Shown: positions 28,105 through 37,129 of the stretch, in pieces
How positions within the stretch are numbered: the first letter of the stretch is position 1
How the letters are laid out: each line of letters opens with the position of its first letter
Assembly (NCBI RefSeq): GCF_904846645.1
Contig: NZ_CAJHBO010000001.1
Span: forward strand, 1-64,000
Source: Psychrobacter sp. Pi2-1
GTDB taxonomy: Bacteria; Pseudomonadota; Gammaproteobacteria; Pseudomonadales; Moraxellaceae
Length of the DNA: 64,000 bases
Direction of reading: 5' to 3'
Made by a program: the position numbers and the translations under genes
The notes under the pieces: generated by a model
The model's database searches: none
Told to the model about the DNA's origin: nothing
Seen by the model: the letters and a program-made list of their open reading frames with translations, nothing else

Positions 28105-28743
28105 GTGAAGCTACGTGGAAGGTTCTTAATGCTGGCAGGTATGGGGTTGTCAGCGACTATCAGTGTGGCTGGCTGTGGTAGCGAACCACAACAAGATATC
28201 TTGCCCGCTGGTAGCACAGTGGTCGCACTTGGCGACTCATTAACCTATGGTTACGGCGCAAATCCTAAAACAGCGTATCCTACGGTGCTAGCAGAGCTAA
28301 GCAAATGGAACGTCGTTAATGCAGGCGTCAATGGTGACACTTCTGCAGATGTACTGACTCGAGTGAATGAGATCACTGAGCAAAACCCTGATTTGGTCTT
28401 ACTGGGTGTGGGAGGTAATGATGTATTGCAGCGCATCGCACCTGATACCACTCGTGCCAATATCATCGCGACTATAGATACCTTACAATCCAATAATATT
28501 GATGTTGTCCTAATCGCTGAGCCGTATTTCAGTACTAGTGCTTTGTTTGGAAAGGTAAGTGATAATCCACTGTATAAAGATATTGCGGAAGCTGAAGGCA
28601 TACCTCTGTATTCTGATGGCTGGTCAACTGTACTGTCAAATGAGGCTCTAAAGTCTGATAAAATTCATGCCAATGCGGCAGGCTATAGACAGTTCGCTGA
28701 AGGGCTGCATGAGTATCTAAAAGATGAAGGGTGGGTACGCTAA
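28105..28743 (+). CDS. SGNH/GDSL esterase lipoprotein (TesA-like)
   Basis: The 212-residue protein begins at GTG, with GGAGGAG 7 bases upstream. A lipoprotein signal ends in VAGC (C24), so it is probably anchored in the envelope. The SGNH blocks are GDSL (S45), NAGVNGDTS, GGNDVL and the C-terminal DKIHANAAGY, containing the catalytic Asp/His. Length and motif spacing match the arylesterase/lysophospholipase TesA group, which hydrolyses short acyl esters. It is divergent from the Anbu operon and followed by a small tandem repeat and a terminator. Confidence 0.88.
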   Translation: MKLRGRFLMLAGMGLSATISVAGCGSEPQQDILPAGSTVVALGDSLTYGYGANPKTAYPTVLAELSKWNVVNAGVNGDTSADVLTRVNEITEQNPDLVLLGVGGNDVLQRIAPDTTRANIIATIDTLQSNNIDVVLIAEPYFSTSALFGKVSDNPLYKDIAEAEGIPLYSDGWSTVLSNEALKSDKIHANAAGYRQFAEGLHEYLKDEGWVR

Positions 28744-28761
28744 ACCGAAATTTAAACCAAG

Positions 28762-28809
28762 GTTTTTAAGTTTAAAAGTTTTTAAGTTTAAAAGTTTTTC
28801 AGTTTAAAA
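28762..28809. repeat. Three 16-bp tandem repeats
   Basis: The unit GTTTTTAAGTTTAAAA occurs at 28762-28777 and 28778-28793 without change and at 28794-28809 with one A-to-C change. It lies directly behind the esterase gene, before the terminator. Such short AT-rich repeats arise by slippage and can differ in number between strains. Confidence 0.9.
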
Positions 28810-28858
28810 ATTATGAGTAGGGCGTATGTCTGTAGTCAGTATATAACGCACAAAAAAA

Positions 28859-28893
28859 GCAGAGAGCTTATTGACTAGGCTCTCTGCTTTTTT
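28859..28893. terminator. Intrinsic terminator between convergent genes
   Basis: GCAGAGAGC (28859-28867) pairs with GCTCTCTGC (28879-28887), with A-run before and T-run after. It can serve both the esterase gene (+) and the DUF2855 gene (-). Confidence 0.85.
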
Positions 28894-28952
28894 ATTTTAT
28901 TAATGGCTAATAAGTAATGATTTCATGGGAAGATATTTATAATGCAGTACTC

Positions 28953-30047
28953 TTATTCATCGTCACCCATGACTACTACCAAACCTTCATCAGCAGCTAT
29001 TTTACCTTCGCAGATATCTTTATAAACCTCCAGTAAACCCTTAACTCCATCAAGCTCCTGAATCTTTAACCACGCACTAGTTTTTGCGGTGCTATTCATG
29101 ATGTAACGCATAGAGCGTTTATTGAACTCTTCAGGGCCCCATTCTTTCATACGTTGCTGTACATGACTGGGCGCAAAAAACTGTTGGCTACGTTCTTGAA
29201 TGATACCTTCGGTATGACGTGGCTCGTCCCAGTGCGTAAGACCGACATTGCTGGTGTAGCGCATGTTATCGCCTAATTGTCTATGTAGACGACTCAGAAC
29301 ATCAGTGTTGGCCGACATATCGACAATAACCGTCGGCTTAGTTGCATCAATCTGCTCTAGTGTGTCATAGCTAAGCACACTGTCATAAGCGTCAATTGAC
29401 TGAACAAAATCTATATGACGGTTTGAGGTGAGACCGATAACGTGAGGCGCATCTTTATCATTTACTAAGCCATATGCCAAACCTGTACTGGTCTTACTAG
29501 AGGCACTGATAATCACTACTTGCTCTGCACCAAACCAGTCATTACTCTTCAATAGATCATGTAAGCAGAATGAGGTAAGGTGCAAGACAAACAACAGCAT
29601 GCGCTGATCGTCATGGGCGCGGTCATAGCCTCGTTCATGATTGACGCGCTGATACATATTGTAGCCAGGCGGCAGCTCGGCACGATGGGCACTACCATCC
29701 AGCAGGCTGCTCTGCGTGACTCGCTTGGGTGTTACGATTAATTCATTGGCGGGCGGGAAGTAACCGAATAAGCGCTCACCGACAGGTAGTGCATCACTAT
29801 TGGACTCTACAACATCGCCAAATCCCCAGACTGGAATAATACCCCATTTCTCAGGCTCGTCACCATTTGGCGGAAAAAACTGCCAATAGCGTAATTGGTC
29901 ACCCATGACTGCATAAGTAATGTTGTTGGCGGTAAAGGCAAAGCGGTCGACTTTGACACGTACTTCGCCATTGCCTAGGGTATGTGCAGGCGTCTCTTGC
30001 AGGCGAGCTTGGGTTAAGTTTGCTTTATTGGTCTGAAATTCTTGCAT
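28953..30047 (-). CDS. DUF2855 family protein
   Basis: The 364-residue protein resembles DUF2855 proteins, distant relatives of the medium-chain dehydrogenase/quinone reductase fold: VRVKVDRFAFTANNITYAVMGD, IPVWGFGDVV, RLFGYFPPA and a central Rossmann-like part (EQVVIISASSKTSTGLAYGL). Its function is not established. It lies 33 bases behind the flavoprotein gene on the same strand, so the two are probably co-transcribed, and both lie opposite the TetR gene with its paired operators. I infer joint action on one organic substrate, possibly a ketone or unsaturated compound. Confidence 0.8.
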   Translation of the reverse strand: MQEFQTNKANLTQARLQETPAHTLGNGEVRVKVDRFAFTANNITYAVMGDQLRYWQFFPPNGDEPEKWGIIPVWGFGDVVESNSDALPVGERLFGYFPPANELIVTPKRVTQSSLLDGSAHRAELPPGYNMYQRVNHERGYDRAHDDQRMLLFVLHLTSFCLHDLLKSNDWFGAEQVVIISASSKTSTGLAYGLVNDKDAPHVIGLTSNRHIDFVQSIDAYDSVLSYDTLEQIDATKPTVIVDMSANTDVLSRLHRQLGDNMRYTSNVGLTHWDEPRHTEGIIQERSQQFFAPSHVQQRMKEWGPEEFNKRSMRYIMNSTAKTSAWLKIQELDGVKGLLEVYKDICEGKIAADEGLVVVMGDDE

Positions 30048-30080
30048 GGTTATTTCCTTTTTTATTTTATAGTTATCAGA

Positions 30081-31520
30081 TTAAGCATTAGCAGTTTTGG
30101 CTTGACGCGCTGCCGTAATTTGCATGATTTCACTCATGAGTTTTGGCATGTTGGCGGCAGCTTTTGGTCCTGCTTCTTTTAAACGCTTAAGAATAGCAAG
30201 CTCTTCAGGGGGCGTGTCTTCGCTGGCTCGTACCAATTTGGTGAAGCCATCTAAGCGATTGTTGATCATCCACTCACGTAGCGCAGGCTCTTTTGACCAA
30301 CGCATTTGATTCTGCATTTGTTTAACAAGCCCAACTAAAAAGTCCGTATCATGATTTGGGATTGGCACTACTTGGCATAACTCATTTTTGATGGTTTCAT
30401 CATCATAATTGGCCTCGATGTGGGCGATAAATGCGGCACTAAATACAGGCTGATAGGTACGTACGGTTTGTACCACTACAGTATCACCTTTGAAAACATC
30501 GTACGTCTCTGTCACTGGTACTGCCCGTGCAGAGCAGTCGATATGCATGGTATTGGGAGTGGTAGAAATGCTGTCCTCACCAAAATAAATTTTGTCAGTA
30601 TCTAAGCGAGTCACGCGCCCTTTACGTACAATGTTTTTAACACGGCGTAACTGCTTAAGCTCGTCGCTACTAATGGTAGCGCCATGGAACATTTGCGGGC
30701 GTACATTTGGATCAATACGCATTAATACGCCGCCTTTTTCTAATCGATTAAACAGGTCTTCGATGTTTTCAGCTTCAGCAATCGCTTCTGCTTGAGTAGC
30801 CTGTGCTCCAATAGTATGGGTGAAAAAATCACGAGAGGGTTGGGTGTTTTTACGATCGATCAGCCAAGCATCTCTTGGCATAATCCACGTGATATTGTCT
30901 GGGTCAATTTGATTCTCTAGTAGCCATAAAACCGCATCTATACCCGTTTTTCCGCCACCGATAATCACGTAACCATCACGGGGTTTGGTTAAACTCGGCA
31001 AATCATTTAATGGGCCAAACTTAACACCTTCAGCAATCTGAAAGTTTGGGGTATGGGTTGCTGGTACTGAAGTTTTAAAATAAGTACCATCAATGATTTT
31101 CTTATTAACCTTAACCTCATAGCTGGTATCAGACAGTAATGATGAAAACTTGCCGTCGCCTATGTACTCACACATCGGGAAATACTTCACGCGGCCACTT
31201 GGTAAAAACGTGTGCTTCATGACTTTATCAAAGTACGCCATAACTTCTGCGCCTGACGCCAGCTCAGACAAGCCTTTATTTAAACCAATTTTATCAATCA
31301 TACCGCCGCAAAGCTCACGTGAGCTAACGCCATAAAAAGATGAAGGCTGATGCAGTGTGACAAACGAATAGGCATCGTTCCAATGACCGCCTGGCTTATG
31401 ATGTTTATCGACGATAATAATATTAGCATCTGTTTCTGTGAGCAGCACATCGGCAAAAGCCATGCCTACCGCGCCACTACCAATGATCAGATAATCCGTT
31501 TCTAGCTGTTGAATACTCAT
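30081..31520 (-). CDS. FAD/NAD(P)-binding flavoprotein (monooxygenase-like)
   Basis: The 479-residue protein has an N-terminal dinucleotide fold (LIIGSGAVGMAFADVLL) with the following acidic strand IIVDKHHKPGGHWNDAYSFVTLHQPSS, the flavin-monooxygenase pattern. A second GxGxxG (YVIIGGGKTGIDAVLWLL, near residue 190) probably binds NAD(P). It is most likely a class B-like flavin monooxygenase or related reductase. The substrate is unknown. It leads a two-gene operon with the DUF2855 gene and diverges from the TetR gene, whose operators lie upstream. Confidence 0.82.
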   Translation of the reverse strand: MSIQQLETDYLIIGSGAVGMAFADVLLTETDANIIIVDKHHKPGGHWNDAYSFVTLHQPSSFYGVSSRELCGGMIDKIGLNKGLSELASGAEVMAYFDKVMKHTFLPSGRVKYFPMCEYIGDGKFSSLLSDTSYEVKVNKKIIDGTYFKTSVPATHTPNFQIAEGVKFGPLNDLPSLTKPRDGYVIIGGGKTGIDAVLWLLENQIDPDNITWIMPRDAWLIDRKNTQPSRDFFTHTIGAQATQAEAIAEAENIEDLFNRLEKGGVLMRIDPNVRPQMFHGATISSDELKQLRRVKNIVRKGRVTRLDTDKIYFGEDSISTTPNTMHIDCSARAVPVTETYDVFKGDTVVVQTVRTYQPVFSAAFIAHIEANYDDETIKNELCQVVPIPNHDTDFLVGLVKQMQNQMRWSKEPALREWMINNRLDGFTKLVRASEDTPPEELAILKRLKEAGPKAAANMPKLMSEIMQITAARQAKTANA

Positions 31521-31578
31521 AGCGTCCTTACTCTAAGTTGAGTTTCTATCAACACAATCAATTCATAATTGTTTGTGC

Positions 31579-31612
31579 ATAACAGTGTTATATACTAGAA
31601 TAACACTGTTAT
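31579..31612. promoter_or_regulatory. Two palindromic operator copies for the TetR-family regulator
   Basis: ATAACA-G-TGTTAT (31579-31591) and ATAACA-C-TGTTAT (31600-31612) are 13-bp palindromes with identical arms and different centres, spaced 21 bp centre to centre (two helical turns, same face). They lie in the 118-bp gap between the flavoprotein gene (-) and the tetR-like gene (+). The second overlaps a TATAAT at 31610-31615 on the + strand. Autorepression and control of the divergent pair are the expected outcome. Confidence 0.8.
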
Positions 31613-31638
31613 AATTGTCAAGACATAGTGAGAGCTAA

Positions 31639-32226
31639 ATGGACGCTAGAACCAAAATACTAAATGCTGCATCTGAGCTTTTCTTAGAAGGGGGCGGTGC
31701 GGCCTTGAGCGTGCGTGCCATATCCAAGCGAGCAGGGCTATCGACGATTGGTATATACAGTCACTTTCAAGGCAAGCAAGGTATACTAGACGCGCTATAC
31801 ATCGAAGGGTTCAATCTGGTGCGTGAGGCCATGGACGTGATTCCTGATGAGGGCAGGGCCAGTAAAGAGCAAGTGCTAGAGGCCTGTACTGGCTACCTCA
31901 ATGTCGGCGAGCAGCATGAGGCGCATTACCGCCTGATCTTTGGAGAGTCCGATGCAGGGTACCAGCCTTCAGAGGAAGCGACGGCTGCTAGAGACAGCGC
32001 TTTTGCAAAATTGGTACGGGTGGCAGGCTCTTATCTGACAGATAGCTCGAGCATGACAGAGCGCCGCCAAATTGCTTTGGATATATGGGCGATCGTTCAT
32101 GGGTATGTGAGTATTAGTCACCATGTGGTGTTCGCCGATGAACCGGAGCTAGACTGGAAGACGATGGCACTTCGTGTGGTTGGAGTACAGTTGGATGCCA
32201 TTGACCTAACCAAAGCTAAGCCTTAA
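31639..32226 (+). CDS. TetR/AcrR family transcriptional regulator
   Basis: The 195-residue protein has an N-terminal TetR helix-turn-helix (KILNAASELFLEGGGAALSVRAISKRAGLSTIGIYSHFQGKQGIL, about 6-50, quoted in parts) and a helical ligand-binding C-terminus with a WG-like effector region (AIVHGYVSISHHVVF). It is divergent from the flavoprotein/DUF2855 operon, with two palindromic sites between them, so it most likely represses both and responds to a small organic ligand. Confidence 0.9.
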   Translation: MDARTKILNAASELFLEGGGAALSVRAISKRAGLSTIGIYSHFQGKQGILDALYIEGFNLVREAMDVIPDEGRASKEQVLEACTGYLNVGEQHEAHYRLIFGESDAGYQPSEEATAARDSAFAKLVRVAGSYLTDSSSMTERRQIALDIWAIVHGYVSISHHVVFADEPELDWKTMALRVVGVQLDAIDLTKAKP

Positions 32227-32462
32227 CAAAGCCTTCCCGAACAACCCAGTAAATCAGCAGTATGAAGGTGGCAATGAATATTAAACAGCGATTCGTAAGT
32301 ATTGCTCATGGATAGGTAACTACATAGGTACATAGTGTTTAAATAATCCATCGCTTTACTTAAAAATCAAATAAGCAAACATATGTCTTTTATCTTGTAA
32401 ACTGCATTATTTTAGGTTATTTTTCACTGTTGATTACCGTTCTTTAACCAAGGAGAAGCAGT

Positions 32463-34517
32463 TTGGATACTAACTTATCACCGCTTAAGATTTCAGTGGT
32501 TGCGGCGCTGACACTGCTTACAGGCTCGCAAGTATTTGCAGAGGCCAAGTATGGTGATTATGGGACAGAAACCGCGCTGACGCTTGCCCGTGACTATGCT
32601 GGTCGTTATACAGGTTCAGATAAAGAAGTCCAAGCTGCTGATTATATGCAGCAGCGTATGACCATCGATGGCAGTAACAACCAAGTCAATCGTCAAACTT
32701 TTGATTTCGTAGCGCCTCGTGGTTTATTCAGAGGTCAAACGTTAACGAGTAATAACGTTGTCGTGACCCAAAAAGGCAGTGCTGATACTAACAGGACGTT
32801 GTTTGTTGGCGCACATTATGATTCTGCCGTCGCCTATCCAAACTACGAAAATCTAGAAGCATTGGATGACAACGCTTCTGGGTCTGGCGTCTTAACTGAG
32901 TTAACAAAAAACCTGACTGGCATTGAGACAGAGCACGATATTCAGTTTGTGGCATTTGGTGCAGAGGAGGGCGGTCTCAATGGCTCAAAGGCGTTTGTTG
33001 ATCAGCTCACGGACGCAGAAAAATCAACAGCGTTGGGTATGATTAACCTAGATAGTCTGATTACAGGCGACAAAATGTATGCCAATGCAGGGCGAAATGC
33101 TTACGACAATGATGGCGACGAAGTGGCTGCCAATGTAAGTTTGCGTGAAAATGCACTGCGCATCGCTAAAGAGCTTGGTATTACACTGGAAGTCAATCCA
33201 GCCATTATTGCACCAGGTGAGACCGAACCCTACGAGCCTTATGGCGTTGGCTGCTGTAGCGATCAGGAATCTTTTGATAGTGTCATGCAGGTCGTCGGAT
33301 TTGAGGCAACCAACTGGGGCCTTGGGCCTGATTATGATGGTTACACGCAAACTGAAAACCCGGATATTCCAGGTGGCTATACGTGGCATAACCCTGCATT
33401 AGATAACGAAGAAGTGCTTACTGCGGCCTTTGGTGAAGAGCGCATAGCACAAAGAATGCGTGACTACTCTCGTATCATCAGCAGATTGATTGTGGAGCAA
33501 ACCAATGCTGATATCATTGCATCAACCAAAAGTGCGCTCAATCTTCAAAATACAATGGGCACTGCGTTAAAAAATAATGCTACCGACTCGCACTCAGCGG
33601 TGCTTGAGCGCGCCAATGCTTTAGCATTACATACTCTCGATGATGCGCAGCTTTTTGATACCGAGTCGCGTACTCAGGTTTGGGTAGATGGCTCCCAAAG
33701 CTACGTGGATGCTGATGAGGTGCAAGAGGGCATTCGCGCCAATATTGGTCTATATGGCGAATATATGGTACAGCCGAGCTGGCGTGTTGGTGCAGGTGTG
33801 CAAGCGGCCAATCAAAACAATAACACCGTAGAAAACGGTATTAAAAAAGATACGAGCTATGGCATTCAAGCCTATTCGTTACTGGGCGGAAAAGACACGG
33901 CTTGGTGGAACACCACGTCTCTAAGTCTGTCTAAGCACGATTTAGATGTCAATAGAACGGTAAAACTAGATGGTAATGACGGCATAAACATTATCAACAA
34001 TAGCGAACGCGGTGATGCGGATGCCGATGTGTTTAGCGCATACAATGAGCTTGGCTATAATTTCCTTATCAAGAAAAACGTCGCGCATGGTGCATTTTTG
34101 GGTCTGAATTACAGTGATACAGATATAGATGGTTATACCAGTGGTAATGCAAACTCTCGCACTGCGTTAAAGGTTGATAGCACCTCTAGCGAGGCATGGG
34201 ATTCAGAGCTTGGTTACCAGTTACAATATGGCTTTGATTTGATGGGCACGCCTGCCAAACTTCAAAGCAAAATCGCTTACGTGCATGTTATCGACGATGG
34301 TTTAACCGATAGTTTATCGACAACGTCTTTAGCTGACGGTCAAACAAGAGAGGTTAGTATCACTCAAGTAGATAAAGATGACGACTATGGACGTTTTGAG
34401 CTGAGTGTGAGTAACAAGGTTCATAAAAACGTTTATGCGTATCTGAATGGCGATACAACCTTTGCGCGTGACGATAAAGACAGCTCAGTGCAACTAGGCT
34501 TGCAATATCAATTTTAA
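32463..34517 (+). CDS. Secreted M28-family zinc peptidase with C-terminal barrel-like domain
   Basis: The 684-residue protein starts at TTG, supported by AGGAG 7 bases upstream. A signal peptide (VAALTLLTGSQVFA) precedes an M28 aminopeptidase-like domain, with metal-ligand candidates in VGAHYDSA, LDDNASGSG, FGAEEGGLNG and MINLDSL. From about residue 400 the sequence turns into alternating short strands with aromatic ends (IGLYGEYMVQPSWRVGAGV, ALKVDS, YQLQYGFD) and finishes LGLQYQF, ending in Phe as outer-membrane barrels do. I infer an autotransporter-like layout, with the peptidase displayed or released at the surface. Barrel membership is inferred from pattern only. Confidence 0.8.
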   Translation: MDTNLSPLKISVVAALTLLTGSQVFAEAKYGDYGTETALTLARDYAGRYTGSDKEVQAADYMQQRMTIDGSNNQVNRQTFDFVAPRGLFRGQTLTSNNVVVTQKGSADTNRTLFVGAHYDSAVAYPNYENLEALDDNASGSGVLTELTKNLTGIETEHDIQFVAFGAEEGGLNGSKAFVDQLTDAEKSTALGMINLDSLITGDKMYANAGRNAYDNDGDEVAANVSLRENALRIAKELGITLEVNPAIIAPGETEPYEPYGVGCCSDQESFDSVMQVVGFEATNWGLGPDYDGYTQTENPDIPGGYTWHNPALDNEEVLTAAFGEERIAQRMRDYSRIISRLIVEQTNADIIASTKSALNLQNTMGTALKNNATDSHSAVLERANALALHTLDDAQLFDTESRTQVWVDGSQSYVDADEVQEGIRANIGLYGEYMVQPSWRVGAGVQAANQNNNTVENGIKKDTSYGIQAYSLLGGKDTAWWNTTSLSLSKHDLDVNRTVKLDGNDGINIINNSERGDADADVFSAYNELGYNFLIKKNVAHGAFLGLNYSDTDIDGYTSGNANSRTALKVDSTSSEAWDSELGYQLQYGFDLMGTPAKLQSKIAYVHVIDDGLTDSLSTTSLADGQTREVSITQVDKDDDYGRFELSVSNKVHKNVYAYLNGDTTFARDDKDSSVQLGLQYQF

Positions 34518-34542
34518 ATCTTGATGTGTGAATGTCAGACTG

Positions 34543-34578
34543 CGCTGCTCAATAATTCATTTATGAGCAGCGTTTTTT
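34543..34578 (+). terminator. Intrinsic terminator after the M28 peptidase gene
   Basis: CGCTGCTC (34543-34550) pairs with GAGCAGCG (34565-34572) across a 14-base loop, followed by six T. Confidence 0.8.
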
Positions 34579-34691
34579 GCTTATGCATGTCAATATATTA
34601 CTTATAAGGGCGTATTACTGATTGCCGCTACAGTAACCAGATTCAGTAATACCAATATGTGCAAAATACTAAAAGAATAGGGGTAGCGTAT

Positions 34692-35435
34692 ATGTTTGGC
34701 ATCATAAAAGACTGGCGTGAACAGCGCATACTAGATAATAGCGAGTTTACCCATGCCGATTGGATGCATGCGGCTGAGCGTATCGTGATACTCGATAGAT
34801 TAAGTGTTGACGAGATGACACATTTATTTGAGCTAGCAACGTTATTTTTGGCTGATAAATCTATCACTGGTGCACAAGGTTTTGAGATTACCCATGCTGT
34901 CAGACAATCTATTGCACTACAAGCCTGTTTGCCGATCTTGAACTTAGGTCTTGACTGGTATGCTGGTTGGTCATCCATCATCATTTATCCTGGCTCGTAC
35001 AAAAGCAACAGTACCACGGTAGATGAGTTTGGTATCGTCCACGAAGGCACTCAGCACCGTAGCGGAGAAGCATGGCTGCGAGGGCCTATTATTCTTTCAT
35101 GGAAAGATGCCAAGCACTCAGGCGAACGTGACGGACACAACGTTGTCATTCATGAGTTCGTACATAAACTCGATATGATGAATGGCCGTGCCAATGGCTT
35201 TCCGCCACTGCAACCTGATATGGATCCTGCAAACTGGACACAAGTTATGAGCCGCGATTTTGAAGATTTTCAAATACATCGCAAGTCAGGGCTTGATCGT
35301 TATGGCGCAACCAATCCTGCAGAATTTTTTGCCGTCCTCAGTGAAGTGTTTTTTGAAACGCCACAAAAGCTGGTTGATGCTTATCCGGATATTTATCAGA
35401 TTATGGTGAAATTCTTTCGTCAGACGCCGCTATAA
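34692..35435 (+). CDS. MtfA-like zinc-dependent peptidase (M90)
   Basis: From the ATG at 34692 the protein has 247 residues and resembles E. coli MtfA: ALQACLPILNLGLDWYAGW, the IIYPGSY region, RGPIILSWKDAKHS and the zinc motif HEFVH (H154, E155, H158) followed by KLDMMNG and a downstream Glu in EFFAVLSEVFFE. MtfA binds and inactivates the Mlc repressor in E. coli and has aminopeptidase activity. Whether that partner exists here is unknown. The in-frame ATG at 34659 lacks a ribosome-binding site, while GGGG lies upstream of 34692. Confidence 0.87.
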   Translation: MFGIIKDWREQRILDNSEFTHADWMHAAERIVILDRLSVDEMTHLFELATLFLADKSITGAQGFEITHAVRQSIALQACLPILNLGLDWYAGWSSIIIYPGSYKSNSTTVDEFGIVHEGTQHRSGEAWLRGPIILSWKDAKHSGERDGHNVVIHEFVHKLDMMNGRANGFPPLQPDMDPANWTQVMSRDFEDFQIHRKSGLDRYGATNPAEFFAVLSEVFFETPQKLVDAYPDIYQIMVKFFRQTPL

Positions 35436-35509
35436 ATGATATTTATAGAGATGGTGATAGTAAGCTGTATTCAAGACAGCATAAGCATATTGGAATTGGG
35501 GAAGCTGAG

Positions 35510-35803
35510 GTGACTAACACTATAAGTGATAATGTGGCAAAAGTAGAGATCTATGAAAGTGCTGATGGAGAGGCGCAAGTAGATGTACGTTTTGAGCAAG
35601 AGACGGTCTGGTTGTCACAAGCACAAATGACCGAGTTATTTGGTCGTGATCAATCAGTAATTTCTCGTCATATCGCCAATGCCATAAAAGATGAAGAAAT
35701 CGCTGAAAAAAGCAATATACAAAAAATGCATATTGCAAATTCAAACCGTCAATCGTTTCTCTACGCCTTAAACCGTCCATTGGTCATTAATGATAGCCAC
35801 TAG
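35510..35803 (+). pseudogene. Truncated RhuM-family protein gene
   Basis: From GTG at 35510 the frame encodes the conserved N-terminus of RhuM/virulence-associated proteins: VWLSQAQMTELFGRDQSVISRHIANAIKDEE (in parts) and KSNIQKMHIANS. Family members then run on for some 200 further residues (typically through a Y-x-L-D-V-I-I-S-V-G-Y-R motif). Here homology stops at about 35731 and the frame ends after 97 codons inside the 3' end of the convergent lipoprotein gene. I read it as a remnant whose 3' part was deleted. RhuM-like proteins are often found in toxin-like or island settings. Confidence 0.7.
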
Positions 35804-36436
35804 ATATCGCTTGCCTTGATACTCATCAAATACCAAGCGTAGTACCCGCCAGTCCATGCCATCATACTCATCTGTGCCTTCATAATAAAACTCTACAACA
35901 TCTGACGCTTGGTATATTTCTTTTAAGTTATTGATAGAATTGCCATTATTTTTGAATTCATTGACATTGATACTAGCGTTATTAAACTTTTTGCCATCCA
36001 CCCAAGTATCCAGATAAGCAGGCAACGGTGTTACCAATAGGTCGCCAGTACCGTCTTTTTCGCCCCAAATAAATTGGATGTTAGACTGCTGTAAATACTG
36101 TGCAAATTGCCCGCGGCTAAAGACTTTATCTGACTCAGGCCGTACATAAGCGTACATCGAAAAACGAACGCCACGTGTTGGATGGATGTCATTAGTGATT
36201 CTAGAAAAGTCCTTATTGGCCAGTGCGCGCTGTATACGTAACGCTTGCTGTCTAAGGGTTTGCTGACTGATATCAGTATTAATAGGTGTTGATGAACTAC
36301 TGGTTGGCTGAGATACAATGGCTTCACTGGACTCAGAAGCAGACTGACAACCCGTCGCAGCTAGCGTAAATAACAGAAGGCTGCTAGAGGCTAATGTCGC
36401 AGATTTTTCCTTAAAAAAAGCAGGTAATGTCATCAT
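35768..36436 (-). CDS. Putative lipoprotein of unknown function
   Basis: The start at 36436 (AAGGA 7 bases upstream) gives 222 residues with a lipoprotein signal whose lipobox ends in ATGC (C30), followed by a Ser/Thr-rich linker. The mature part contains RQQALRIQRALANKDFSRI, IHPTRGVRFSMYAYV and a C-terminal DWRVLRLVFDEYQGKRYLVAIINDQWTV region (in parts), a mostly beta domain also found in other uncharacterised bacterial lipoproteins. The longer frame up to 36514 adds residues without signal character. Its 3' end overlaps the broken RhuM frame by 36 bases. Confidence 0.75.
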   Translation of the reverse strand: MMTLPAFFKEKSATLASSSLLLFTLAATGCQSASESSEAIVSQPTSSSSTPINTDISQQTLRQQALRIQRALANKDFSRITNDIHPTRGVRFSMYAYVRPESDKVFSRGQFAQYLQQSNIQFIWGEKDGTGDLLVTPLPAYLDTWVDGKKFNNASINVNEFKNNGNSINNLKEIYQASDVVEFYYEGTDEYDGMDWRVLRLVFDEYQGKRYLVAIINDQWTV

Positions 36437-36637
36437 AAAATCATCCTTAGCACAGTTATTAGCGAAAGAAACATCACTATAAATTGTCATGGGAACCAGT
36501 AAAAAATACCACAAAAGCGCTATGTAATAGATATTTTGGTAAGTAAACCTGAATGATACGATAATACAGCAGAGTCCGAATATAGGTATGATGTAATAGT
36601 CGTAACACTTATAGGACAGAAGCTCGCTGAGAATAAG

Positions 36638-37129
36638 ATGCCAACATATAAATCGCTGACATTACTATTGACCATAGGACTGATGACTGTCGGTAACGCC
36701 ATAGCCGATGTATCAAAAGTAGATCAGAAGCAAAATGCCATGGCTGATATAAAGATTGCGACTATCACGAAAATGTACCAACAAGATATTGATGACCAAG
36801 GTATGAGTAATCCTACGGTGCTGCAGCAATACGCCGATGCTGATTTGCAAGCAGCCATGCAACTTGAGCAAGAATATTTTGATAAAACTCAGACGTCCTG
36901 CAATATAGATTACGATGTACTTTGGAACTCGCAAGATCCTGACTATACGCAAGACAAAAAGTTTTCAATAACTGATCAAGGATTGGTTCAGGTTAGCTTG
37001 GCGCAAGGTAGCGATATTTATTATGAGTTGTCATGTGATGACAAAGATAAAACTTGCCAAGTCGCAGACGTGGTTTTAGATCAGGATGGCAAAACGTTGC
37101 GGAATCATTTATTTGAAACTTGTCGTTAG
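36638..37129 (+). CDS. Small exported protein of unknown function
   Basis: The 163-residue protein has a signal peptide (SLTLLLTIGLMTVGNAIA) followed by a helical stretch (MYQQDIDDQGMSNPTVLQQYADADLQAAMQLEQE, in parts) and four cysteines in the mature part (C-N-I-D-Y, SCDDKDKTCQ and the C-terminal ETCR), suggesting two disulfides in the periplasm. Family unknown to me. It is the last gene before a gene-poor 1.3 kb stretch. Confidence 0.7.
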   Translation: MPTYKSLTLLLTIGLMTVGNAIADVSKVDQKQNAMADIKIATITKMYQQDIDDQGMSNPTVLQQYADADLQAAMQLEQEYFDKTQTSCNIDYDVLWNSQDPDYTQDKKFSITDQGLVQVSLAQGSDIYYELSCDDKDKTCQVADVVLDQDGKTLRNHLFETCR

